A stretch of 41,063 nucleotides of DNA. It comes from a bacterium. GTDB lineage: Bacteria; Planctomycetota; UBA1135; UBA2386. The notes below the pieces were generated by a model, which was given only the letters and a program-made list of their open reading frames with translations, ran no database searches and was not told where the DNA came from. How positions within the stretch are numbered: the first letter of the stretch is position 1; each line of letters opens with the position of its first letter. The stretch covers positions 1 to 41,063 of the forward strand of contig JANSXC010000038.1 of the NCBI GenBank assembly GCA_024743115.1. Reading direction: 5' to 3'. This document shows positions 8,868-16,370 of the stretch, in pieces. Position numbers and translations under genes: made by a program.

Positions 8868-9089
8868 TCAGATCTTGACGTTGACGACCTGGTCGACGTG
8901 GAAGTCGAAGCTGAACTCTTCGTCGACGTTGATCAAGCGGCCGGTGCCCTTGAACTCGTTGAAGATGATGGCGCCGGCAAGCGCGCGGCCGTCCTCGAGG
9001 GACAGCTCGACCCAGTCGGCTTGCCGAGCGTTCATCAGCAGGTCGTAGACTTCGTCGCGCGTGGGGCGTGCGGTGGTGCGGTTGCTCAT
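8868..9089 (-). CDS. Small conserved-looking protein of unknown function
   Basis: 73 aa. The N-terminal third looks helical (RDEVYDLLMNARQADWVEL), and the rest is a run of beta-type segments (GAIIFNEFKG, GRLINVDEEF, FDFHVDQVVNVKI) ending at the stop. I do not recognise the family. That it is real is supported by the strong terminator 20 bases after its stop, an amino-acid make-up typical of a folded protein, and the lack of any better frame on the other strand. It lies downstream of the Nudix gene with a 120-base gap, so it may have its own promoter between 9090 and 9209. Confidence 0.65.
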   Translation of the reverse strand: MSNRTTARPTRDEVYDLLMNARQADWVELSLEDGRALAGAIIFNEFKGTGRLINVDEEFSFDFHVDQVVNVKI

Positions 9090-9209
9090 GTCAATTTCTC
9101 CAGTGCACCGCGTGAAGCATGGGGTAACGCAGTGCCAAGATTGTTGGTCTGGCCGTTGGAGGGTGGCCAGGTTGGGAATAACCCTGTTTGGGATAGGTGT
9201 GAGAGGCGC

Positions 9210-9941
9210 CTAGATCGAGCCGTCGTTTGATTCCTCTGCACAGGAATCGCCCATAGGACCGGCGACTCCGGCGTGGATCAGGAACCGTGACCACGACTCG
9301 AATTGCGAGCGAGTTTGCCAGAGCTTCGCCAACTCGACAAGGGCCCCGAAACCCCCGCGCATCTTCGAGATTTCACGGACTTTGGTGCTCGCCTTGGCGG
9401 CCGCCAGGGGCAGCGGTAGGTCGAGGACGTAGACCAGTCCGGCGTGGACGGAGCCGACGGCCGTGGCGTCGTCGTTGAGTAGGCCGACGAGCTGCGGCGT
9501 GACGGTTGCGGCGTCCGCGGGAAGCACCAGTTCTTCCTCGAGTTCGCGTCGTAAGGCGTTGAGAAAAAAGGACTCCGGGCGTGCCTGGGCCTCTTTGCCG
9601 TGGCCGTCGACGGGCTCGATGTGGCCACCCAGACCGATCGACCAGGAGCCGTGGAGGCGGGCTTCCGACTGGCCCGTGGTGCGCTGAACGAGCAAGACCC
9701 CGGTTGGTTCGGGCGGTGATTCTGGCTCGCCAGCCGGGTCGGGCTCGACGCAGCGGATCACGCAGTAGGGGATCCACTGTTTCCAGGCCGGGGTCTCCTC
9801 CGCGACCGCGCGGGGTTCGAAACGGCCGGCAGCGGCCTGGGCCAGGAACTCGGCGCGGTCGGCCGGCGCGATGGGCTGGTAACCCTGGGGCCACCGCCCC
9901 GCGAACATCGCGGCGCGGTCGACGACGAAGACCTCGGACAC
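9210..9941 (-). CDS. Nudix hydrolase-like protein with an expanded Nudix box
   Basis: 243 aa from a GTG start. The opening EVFVVDRAAMFAGRWPQG and the central IGLGGHIE (102-109) plus RRELEEEL (131-138) show a Nudix fold. About a dozen extra residues sit between the glycine and the helix of the Nudix box, so the consensus GX5EX7REUXEEXGU is stretched and the first box glutamate is shifted. Nudix proteins hydrolyse nucleoside diphosphate-linked compounds; the substrate is not predictable here. It follows the Tex-like gene after only 14 bases on the same strand, so the two are probably co-transcribed. An internal ATG at residue 12 is an unlikely alternative start, since it would remove the conserved N-terminal strand. 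Confidence 0.75.
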   Translation of the reverse strand: MSEVFVVDRAAMFAGRWPQGYQPIAPADRAEFLAQAAAGRFEPRAVAEETPAWKQWIPYCVIRCVEPDPAGEPESPPEPTGVLLVQRTTGQSEARLHGSWSIGLGGHIEPVDGHGKEAQARPESFFLNALRRELEEELVLPADAATVTPQLVGLLNDDATAVGSVHAGLVYVLDLPLPLAAAKASTKVREISKMRGGFGALVELAKLWQTRSQFESWSRFLIHAGVAGPMGDSCAEESNDGSI

Positions 9942-9955
9942 GAGTCGCCCCCGAC

Positions 9956-12709
9956 TCAGGCCTGGTCGCCGGTCTTGGGTTCGCCCTCGGTCGTCGCGGC
10001 GGGGTTGTCGGTCGGCGCCGGTGGAGAAGAGGGGGTCGCCGGTGGTTCGCTCGCCACCGGCGGCGCGGCCTGCTCGGCCGGCTTCTCGATGGCCTTGCCA
10101 CCCGCTGGCTCGGCCTTGTCCTTGGCTGTCTTGCCGACGCCGGAACCACCGGTGCCGCCACTGCCGCCGCCGCCGAAGAGCGCGCCGAGGTTGCCGAGCG
10201 AGGTCACCTCGCCCTTGCTGTTCGGACCCGCAGCGACTTCCTGGCCGGGCTCGACGGTGTAGACGCGCTGTCGCTGCGGTCCGCGATCGCGCGGGCCACG
10301 CCCGCGGCCACCGAACCCACCGCCGCCGCCGCCGAACCGCCCGCCATCGCGGCCGCCTTCACCGGGGCCGCGCCGCCGCGGTCCACCGCGACCGCGGCTG
10401 TCGCCACCGCGACCTTCGCCGCCACGCCCCTGGCCGCCCCGGCCGGGCCCGCCACGACCCTGACCTTCGCCGCGACCGCCACGGCCGCCGCCTTCGCCGC
10501 CTGGGCCGCGGCGCTGCCGTCGACCACTCTGCAGCGCCATGCGCTCGCCGATCGTCGCAAGTCGCCCTTCCTGGATGTGGCGCGGCTTCATCATCGCCAG
10601 CGAGATCTTCTTCTTCTCCTGGTCGATGTTGAGCACCCACACCGTGACGACCTCGCCGACACGCAGCGTGTTGTCGGCGTCGCGCAGCCGGCCTGCGGGG
10701 ATCTGGGAGATGTGAACCAGGCCGTCCTGGCCGATTCCGAGGTCGATGAACGCGCCGAACTCGGTAAGACTCGTGACGCGCCCCTTGAGCTCCGAGTCGA
10801 GCCGCAGGTCTGCGAACGTGTGCAGGCCCTCGTTGTGCGTCGCGACGAGCCGGCCGCGCGGATCTTCGGCTTCGCGGGAGAGCTGCTGCAGCACGCCGAT
10901 GACGCGTTCCTTGGTCACGTCGTCGGTCACGAAGTCCGCCGCCGGGACGTCGCGCAGGTTCTCGCCGACGAGCTCGCGCGGCGCCTTGCCCCGCTTCTCC
11001 GCGACGGCCTGAACGAGCGCGTAGTCGTCCGGGTGGATGCCGGTTTCGTCGAGCGGTTCGTCGCCGCCCGTGAGACGTAGGAACCCGAGGATGTTGCGCA
11101 CGGTCACGGGGTCGAGCCCCTCGACCTCGAGCAGCTGCATCCGGGTCTTGAAGCCGCCATTCTTGCGACGGTGCTCGAGGGTCGCTGCGGCCTGTTCGGC
11201 TGATACGCCCGGCAGCTGCTGGAGCAGATCCTTGTCGCAGAGATTGAGGTCGATGCCGACCGCCGCGAGGCACGAACTGACGGCGTGCGACAGCTCGCGC
11301 TGCAGCATGCCCTGGTGAACGTCGTCGACGTGGCCGAGGCCGAGCGCTCGCACGTCCATACGCACGAGTTCGATCAGCGGATCCTGCAGCCGGCGCCCGA
11401 GCGATACCGTCGTGCGCACGCCGACTTCGATGCCGGGCATCGCCTTCTTGCCGGCGTTGCCCGACGCGAAGATCGTCGAGGCGGCCTCGTCGACCGGCAC
11501 GACCATCGGCAGCTTCTCGGCCTTGGCGCGCAGGTCGGTCAGCAGCTTCTCCGTCGCGGCCTGGCGGCGGCCGTGCGGCACGGCGATCGCGGCGGGCTCG
11601 GTCTTGGCGATCAGCTCCGCGAGCCAGGTCAGCGCGCCGTCGCGCTGTTCGTCGTTGCTCAGCGGCAGCGTCTTGTACTCGGATACCGAGCCGTCCTCCC
11701 CGAGCAAAACGCCCCAGGCGCCCTTGCCGCTCGCGCGGATCGCGAGCACCTTCTTGGGGCCGAGCGGTGGCGCCATGAGCTGCGATCGCAGGTTGCGGGC
11801 GTAGGTGCGCACGGCCTCGCGGTCGGCCTTTTCCTTGATGCGCCGGCGCACGTCGCGACCACAGGTCTCCTGCAGCGCCTGCCAGGCGTGGTCGAAGACG
11901 ACGTGGTAGTAGTCGAGCAGCGGCGAGTCGTCGGCGAGGTCCTTGGCGTGCAGTTCGCGCAGGACGGCCCGGTGGCGGTCGTCGGGCAGCGTCAACGTGA
12001 GCTTGAGGATCTTCTCGCGCTCCGCGCGGCGCAACGCGAGCATGCGACCGGTCGGGATGCGCTGGATCGGCTCGGCGAAGTCGAAGAAGTCCTGGTACTT
12101 CTTCGCGCCCTTGCTCGGGTCGACCGCGCGCGCCTGCAGCACCCCGCGCTTGAGTTCGTCGCGGCACTTCGCACGGGTCTTGGGGTCGTGCGAGATGCGG
12201 TCCGACAGGATCAGGAGCGCGCCCTCGAGCACCTTCTCGACGGTGTCGAGGTCCTGCTCCGGCGCGAGGTACTCGGTCGCGACGTCCTGCAACGTCTTCT
12301 CGCCGAGCTGGCGATGCTGGATCGCGAGCGCGAGCGGCGCGAGGCCCTTTTCCTCCATCTGCATCGCGGGGCCGCGGCGGCGCGGTCGCATCGACTGGTA
12401 GAGGTCGTCGATCAGATCCTGGTCGACCGAATCGCGCACAGTCGCTTCGAGTTCGGGCGTCCAGCTGCCGCGCTCTTCAGCCTGCTGCTGGATGGCGGTC
12501 TTGCGCTGCTCGAGTTCTTCGAGCGCGTGCAGCCGGTCCGCGATGGCCTGGACCCGCTCCTCTGGCAGGCCGCCGATCGCCCAGCGGCGATAGCGTGCCA
12601 GGAAGGCCGGCGAGGCGTTTTCTTCGAGCAGGCCCACAACGGTCCGGATGGTCTCCGGCGGGCTGTCGAACTCGGCGAACAGACGATCGAGGGTGGCTTC
12701 GGATGCCAT
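9956..12709 (-). CDS. tex: Tex-like S1 RNA-binding protein with RG-rich C-terminal tail
   Basis: 917 aa; bacterial Tex is usually near 770. Visible in order: the helical Tex N-domain (1-310), a YqgF-like region (about 315-420), the conserved RRLQDPLIELV segment, the helix-hairpin-helix part (LLQQLPGVS), and an S1 domain around 638-708 with GRVTSLTEFGAFIDLG and GLVHISQI. After about 720 comes a tail of nearly 200 residues. It is first dense in RGG/GRGG units, then glycine-rich, then rich in proline and alanine. Tex proteins bind nucleic acid and influence transcription and translation; the tail probably adds RNA binding or phase-separating behaviour. The YqgF-like part lacks the usual DPG-type motif (AIRASGKG instead). 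It starts the leftward group that continues with the Nudix gene. Confidence 0.88.
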   Translation of the reverse strand: MASEATLDRLFAEFDSPPETIRTVVGLLEENASPAFLARYRRWAIGGLPEERVQAIADRLHALEELEQRKTAIQQQAEERGSWTPELEATVRDSVDQDLIDDLYQSMRPRRRGPAMQMEEKGLAPLALAIQHRQLGEKTLQDVATEYLAPEQDLDTVEKVLEGALLILSDRISHDPKTRAKCRDELKRGVLQARAVDPSKGAKKYQDFFDFAEPIQRIPTGRMLALRRAEREKILKLTLTLPDDRHRAVLRELHAKDLADDSPLLDYYHVVFDHAWQALQETCGRDVRRRIKEKADREAVRTYARNLRSQLMAPPLGPKKVLAIRASGKGAWGVLLGEDGSVSEYKTLPLSNDEQRDGALTWLAELIAKTEPAAIAVPHGRRQAATEKLLTDLRAKAEKLPMVVPVDEAASTIFASGNAGKKAMPGIEVGVRTTVSLGRRLQDPLIELVRMDVRALGLGHVDDVHQGMLQRELSHAVSSCLAAVGIDLNLCDKDLLQQLPGVSAEQAAATLEHRRKNGGFKTRMQLLEVEGLDPVTVRNILGFLRLTGGDEPLDETGIHPDDYALVQAVAEKRGKAPRELVGENLRDVPAADFVTDDVTKERVIGVLQQLSREAEDPRGRLVATHNEGLHTFADLRLDSELKGRVTSLTEFGAFIDLGIGQDGLVHISQIPAGRLRDADNTLRVGEVVTVWVLNIDQEKKKISLAMMKPRHIQEGRLATIGERMALQSGRRQRRGPGGEGGGRGGRGEGQGRGGPGRGGQGRGGEGRGGDSRGRGGPRRRGPGEGGRDGGRFGGGGGGFGGRGRGPRDRGPQRQRVYTVEPGQEVAAGPNSKGEVTSLGNLGALFGGGGSGGTGGSGVGKTAKDKAEPAGGKAIEKPAEQAAPPVASEPPATPSSPPAPTDNPAATTEGEPKTGDQA

Positions 12710-12891
12710 GGTTGGAGGCGGTCCCGAACGGGGACGGCGGCGTGGGTGACGGGCGGCGCGGTTGCCGCGGTCTTCTGGGGGTTACGGCGTGGGATGTCGG
12801 CGAGAGAGTGCGCGCCGCAAGATAGCATGCACGGCACGGGGTTTTGACGATTGTCCTGCGTCGGCAGGTTCCGCAAGATCCCTGCCGTCCC

Positions 12892-13974
12892 ATGCCGAGT
12901 CCGTTCGACCCCGCGACGATCCGCCGAATCTGGGTGCGGTCTCCCAACTGGCTCGGGGATTTCGTGATGGCGACCGCGAGCTTCCGGAGGCTGCGAAACG
13001 CCTTCCCTGACGCCCATATCACCGTCGGAATGCGGCCGTTCCTGCGTGATCTCCTGCGCGGCTCGGACTGGTTCGACGAGGTCGTCGACACACCGTCGTT
13101 CCGCAGCCCGGCGGCGCTGTGGCGGCAGGTCCGTGAGATGCGGGCGCGGCGATTCGATCTCGCCGTCGTGCTGCCGAACTCACCCGCGACGGGGCTCGTG
13201 CCGTTCCTCGCCCGGGTGCCGTGGCGGCTCGGCTACCGTCAGGGCCGGCCCGGGCTCATGAACCTCGGGCGCAAGGCGGACGTGCGGCGGCGGTGGTTCC
13301 AGAAGCGCCAGGGGCCGCGGCGCTGGCCGACGCCGATGCCGATGTACTACCGCGACCTGCTCGACGAACTCGGGATTCCCGCGGGGCCGGACGGCGGGAT
13401 CCACCCCGAGCTGTTCGTCACGGACGAAGCCGAGCAGTGGGTCGACGAACACCTCGAGAAGCTTGGCATCGCGCCGGGCACGCCGATCCTGTTGCTCGTC
13501 GTCGGCGCGAATTTTGGCGCGAGCAAGCTCTGGATGCCGGATCGGTTCTCTGCGATCGGCAAACGCCTGCAGGAAGAACGTGGCATGCGCGCGCTCGTCC
13601 TCGTCGGTCCCAAGGAGATCGAACTCGGCGAACAGATCGCTGCCGGCGGCGACGCGATCGCGATGACCGATCCCGTGCTACGGCTCGACCGGCTCGCCGC
13701 GCTGGTCAAGCGCGGTGCGCTGATCATCACCGGCGACACCGGCCCACGTCACCTCGGCGTCGCATTCGATCGTTCGGTCGTGTGCCTGATGGGGCCCAAC
13801 GATCCCAACTACACCGACTACTGCATGGACCGGCAGATCCTGATCCGCAAAGAGCTCGAGTGCTCGCCGTGCCAGCGCAAGATCTGCCCGCTCGGGCATC
13901 ACGAGTGCATGAAGCAGATCACGGTCGACGAGGTCGCCGTCGCCGCGGGCGAGTTGCTCGAACGCTACGCGTAG
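12892..13974 (+). CDS. Glycosyltransferase family 9 (ADP-heptose:LPS heptosyltransferase II-like)
   Basis: 360 aa. The start RRIWVRSPNWLGDFVMATAS (about 11-30) matches the N-terminal Rossmann entry of WaaF-like enzymes. Later features are the donor-site GDTGPRHLGVA, the MGPNDP segment, and a four-cysteine stretch near the C-terminus (ECSPCQRKICPLGHHEC) also common in WaaF. It would add a heptose-like sugar to lipid A-core or a related envelope glycan at the cytoplasmic face. ATG 12892 is chosen over an in-frame TTG at 12844, because homology-like sequence begins just after it. It is divergent from the Tex-like gene (182-base gap) and stands alone, without other LPS genes beside it. Confidence 0.87.
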   Translation: MPSPFDPATIRRIWVRSPNWLGDFVMATASFRRLRNAFPDAHITVGMRPFLRDLLRGSDWFDEVVDTPSFRSPAALWRQVREMRARRFDLAVVLPNSPATGLVPFLARVPWRLGYRQGRPGLMNLGRKADVRRRWFQKRQGPRRWPTPMPMYYRDLLDELGIPAGPDGGIHPELFVTDEAEQWVDEHLEKLGIAPGTPILLLVVGANFGASKLWMPDRFSAIGKRLQEERGMRALVLVGPKEIELGEQIAAGGDAIAMTDPVLRLDRLAALVKRGALIITGDTGPRHLGVAFDRSVVCLMGPNDPNYTDYCMDRQILIRKELECSPCQRKICPLGHHECMKQITVDEVAVAAGELLERYA

Positions 13975-13983
13975 GCTGTCGGG

Positions 13984-15207
13984 CTACGCGAATGCCATCG
14001 CGCAGAACGACACCGTTTGCGAGTCGTCCTCTGCCCGCGCCTGACCGTAGTGCAGCAGTTCGCCGGGGCCGGTCGCGAGCGCGGCCGTGAGCGCGATCGC
14101 GGGCGCGGAGCACACGCGGTCGGGGTTGCCGGTCGCTTCGACCGCCGCATGGAACGCGCCGGGTCGACCGGCCTGCAGGTGCGCGAGGCGGTCGTGCTCG
14201 GCCGTTGCGAGCGTGGTCAGGCGGTCGTCGTCGATGGCGGTTTGGTCACCGAAGAACGGGCCGATGTGGGCGAGGTCTGCGCCCGCGATCCAGCAGACGG
14301 TGCCCGTGTGCGCTTCGGCGGCCGCGTGGAACGCCGCGACGATCTGTTCGCCGTACTCTTCGGCGAGTGGGTCGCCGCTCACGGACGGCAGGCTGCCGCA
14401 GAGAAAGCCCGCGACACGGGGCGGGGGCAGGTCGCGCAGCGCGTGCACGTGTTGCAGGAAGAGTACCTGGAACTCGATGCTGTGCTCGTCACGATGGATC
14501 AACAGGTCGCCGGGGTCGGGTGCGCCGAGCGCGTCGTGGATCCGGGCGAGGAACTCGCGGTCGGTCGGCGCGGTGCCGAGCGGCGTCTGCCAGTCGAGCG
14601 GCAGGCCGGTCACGGGCGCGGACGGGCCGGCGTGGCCCGTGCCGAAGATTACATAGAGATCGGCGGGTGGGGCCGCGAGCAGCCGTTCGTAGGCGGCCTG
14701 GTAGCCGGCGCGGCCGCGGCCGAGGTCGATGTGCGGGGCGATCAGTCCGCGCAACGGCCGGGCCTTCGCAGCCGGGCCCGGGACGAGCGCGCGCAGCGCG
14801 GTGCGCAATGCGTCGGCGCTCGCCGGGTAACCGGCGGAACCCGCATGAGTCGCGGGTCGCGTGCCCTGGGCGAGGAACTCGTCGGCCCGTTCGGCGACGA
14901 GCGTGTCGAATCGCGGGCCGACCAGCAGGCCGCGGTCGTCGAGGTCGCGCACGAGCTGTTCGACGAACTCGCGCGGCGGCGGTTCTTCGAACTGCGGCGC
15001 CGCGGCGGCGAGGATCTCACTCACCGTGTACTCGCCCGTGCAGCGTCCGACGATCGGCAGCAGCGCTTCGGGCACGAACGTCGGCTCGCTGAGACCGAGG
15101 CGATCGGTCAGCACGATGCCGCGCCGGTCGGACCCGGCGTCATCCGGCTCGTCGATCCGCTGCACGTCGAGCGGTCGGATGGCGGGGCGTTCGGGTGGCG
15201 CGGTCAT
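13984..15207 (-). CDS. amrB: Memo-like (AmmeMemoRadiSam system protein B) with N-terminal extension
   Basis: 407 aa. The C-terminal 265 residues are the Memo fold, related to LigB-type dioxygenases: LIAPHIDLGRGR (155-166), FGTGH (188-192), DEHSIEFQVLFLQ and GADLAHIGPFFG carry the expected histidines and acids of the metal site. Residues 1-120 are additional. Residues 33-100 look like a small winged-helix or PqqD-like domain with a helix reading FVEQLVRDLDDRGLL. The AmmeMemoRadiSam genes usually occur with a radical SAM protein and an AMMECR1 protein; neither is in this window. The biochemical role of the family is not settled. ATG 15207 was taken as start; upstream sequence in frame has low-quality composition. 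Confidence 0.82.
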   Translation of the reverse strand: MTAPPERPAIRPLDVQRIDEPDDAGSDRRGIVLTDRLGLSEPTFVPEALLPIVGRCTGEYTVSEILAAAAPQFEEPPPREFVEQLVRDLDDRGLLVGPRFDTLVAERADEFLAQGTRPATHAGSAGYPASADALRTALRALVPGPAAKARPLRGLIAPHIDLGRGRAGYQAAYERLLAAPPADLYVIFGTGHAGPSAPVTGLPLDWQTPLGTAPTDREFLARIHDALGAPDPGDLLIHRDEHSIEFQVLFLQHVHALRDLPPPRVAGFLCGSLPSVSGDPLAEEYGEQIVAAFHAAAEAHTGTVCWIAGADLAHIGPFFGDQTAIDDDRLTTLATAEHDRLAHLQAGRPGAFHAAVEATGNPDRVCSAPAIALTAALATGPGELLHYGQARAEDDSQTVSFCAMAFA

Positions 15208-15231
15208 GCGCGGCATGGTAGCGCGATCGAT

Positions 15232-15250
15232 GGCCATCGCGGTTGCGATC
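15232..15250. repeat. 19-bp direct repeat, copy 1
   Basis: GGCCATCGCGGTTGCGATC occurs here and again, base for base, at 16325-16343. With its flank this copy forms an imperfect palindrome (GGCC-ATCGC ... GCGAT-CGGCC). The two copies bracket the two small unrecognised genes. Confidence 0.7.
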
Positions 15251-15322
15251 GGCCACAGATTCGAGGGCGCAGTGCGCCAGCCAGCCAGCCTCACCTGATT
15301 CGACCGCGGGTAGGCTGAGGGT

Positions 15323-15751
15323 ATGGAGACGTCCAGCCTTGCCCCGATCTGTCGCGCGCTTGTTGCCGTTCTTCGTCGACGATGGCCCGAGTTCCTGGAT
15401 TGCGCAGAGATCAACGAGCTGGGCGATCTTGTTGTCAACTATCCCTCGCCACACCGCGACGACGGCGAAGCCCTCTGGATCTCAGCGGATGTCGACCTCG
15501 ACGAAATCGTGATCGGCTTCGGTCACGCGCATAGCCATGGCGGTCCTTGGGCGAACCCCGGTGATGCGGATTTCGAGCTTCGCGCGTCCGAGCGGTTCAT
15601 CGACGACATTGTCGAGGAGCGAGTGGTCAGTTGCGCCGTCGAGGAGGGCGCGCGAATCGGCTACCTGGATGAGTTTCGCGCGGCGTCATGGTGGCCGAGC
15701 GTGCGCTTCATCCGATCGTGGCGCGGCACCCACGATCGAGAAGATGTCTGA
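15323..15751 (+). CDS. Small acidic protein of unknown function
   Basis: 142 aa, rich in Asp and Glu, with alternating hydrophobic segments (LVVNYPSPHRDDGEALWISAD, LDEIVIGFGHAHSHGGPW, YLDEFRAASWWPSVRFIRSWRG) that look like a small alpha/beta fold. The HAHSH cluster could bind a metal. No signal peptide or membrane segment. Size, acidity and position are reminiscent of polymorphic-toxin immunity proteins, but I see no toxin next to it, so this is only a suggestion. It begins 115 bases from the divergent Memo-like gene, and copy 1 of the 19-bp repeat lies between them. Confidence 0.6.
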   Translation: METSSLAPICRALVAVLRRRWPEFLDCAEINELGDLVVNYPSPHRDDGEALWISADVDLDEIVIGFGHAHSHGGPWANPGDADFELRASERFIDDIVEERVVSCAVEEGARIGYLDEFRAASWWPSVRFIRSWRGTHDREDV

Positions 15752-15828
15752 GGCCCGACCGCGGGCGCTTGCGAAAGAAAGCGACTCAAGATGCTGTCAG
15801 GTAGCGTTCGGTCTCGAGTCGCACTGCC

Positions 15829-16257
15829 ATGCTCCGGAGAGTTCCCAGGACCAAGACGCGGAGGCAGACGGCGATCCCTGCCGATCTGCAAGCGTTCCTG
15901 GTCGAGGTGCACGATCAGATCGAGGCGGGCGATGAAGCCACGCAGATCGAGTCCGACGATCTACTCCAGTGTGATTGCGCCGATGGCGGCTTGTGCCTGG
16001 GTGGAGATGGTGAGTTCGGTTTCACCTACTTTCCGGGCTCGAGCAGGCGACCCGGGTGGGAAGTCGTGCTTTCCGCGTTGGATATCAGTCGTATCGCTCG
16101 CGGCGTGGTCACGGAACTTGAGTTGTGGTCCTGCAACGTGTCTGAGTGCACTTTCCGCTCCTCGCTGCCAGGGGACACGTGCCGCGACCACGACTGGGTC
16201 GAGGGGGGATCGCTCACGGGTCCTTGGCTGGTTGAGTCGAGGTTTACTTCCGCGTGA
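15829..16257 (+). CDS. Small cysteine-containing protein of unknown function
   Basis: 142 aa. After a basic start, residues 20-142 are acidic with a plausible fold: IESDDLLQCDCADGGLCLGG, GEFGFTYFPG, WEVVLSALDISRIARG and ELELWSCNVSECTF. The paired cysteines (CDC, C, CNVSEC, C) suggest possible metal binding. I do not recognise a named family. A longer open frame overlaps it (15791-16537), but that product is Arg/Ser-rich and looks like frame shadow. It follows the 15323 gene by 77 bases in the same direction. Copy 2 of the 19-bp repeat lies just after it. Confidence 0.55.
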   Translation: MLRRVPRTKTRRQTAIPADLQAFLVEVHDQIEAGDEATQIESDDLLQCDCADGGLCLGGDGEFGFTYFPGSSRRPGWEVVLSALDISRIARGVVTELELWSCNVSECTFRSSLPGDTCRDHDWVEGGSLTGPWLVESRFTSA

Positions 16258-16324
16258 TCGCTGCCCCGAGGGTCGCGATTGCGGAAACGGGGAGAGGGCT
16301 CGCTGGTCCCGGTGGGTGAGCGTC

Positions 16325-16343
16325 GGCCATCGCGGTTGCGATC
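16325..16343. repeat. 19-bp direct repeat, copy 2
   Basis: Identical to 15232-15250 and in the same orientation, 1093 bases away. It sits 27 bases before the GTG start of the SGNH hydrolase. Its flanking bases differ from those of copy 1. Confidence 0.7.
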
Positions 16344-16370
16344 CGCGCCAGAACCCGCAACCATCCCGGC

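Noticed and set aside
8670..9230. 186-codon plus-strand frame after the patatin gene
   Set aside because: It overlaps the patatin end, runs through a terminator hairpin and is opposite to the 73-residue gene.
10280..10540. Repetitive GC-rich stretch, considered as tandem repeat or CRISPR-like array
   Set aside because: The repetition comes from coding Gly/Arg units of the Tex tail; there are no regular units and spacers.
11285..12847. 520-codon open frame opposite the Tex-like gene
   Set aside because: It is an antisense shadow of a well-supported coding gene. High GC at third positions removes stops on the other strand, and the product shows no domain.
12844..12849. TTGACG considered as a -35 box or a TTG start for the glycosyltransferase
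   Set aside because: No -10 box lies at proper spacing, and ATG 12892 starts right at the conserved N-terminus.
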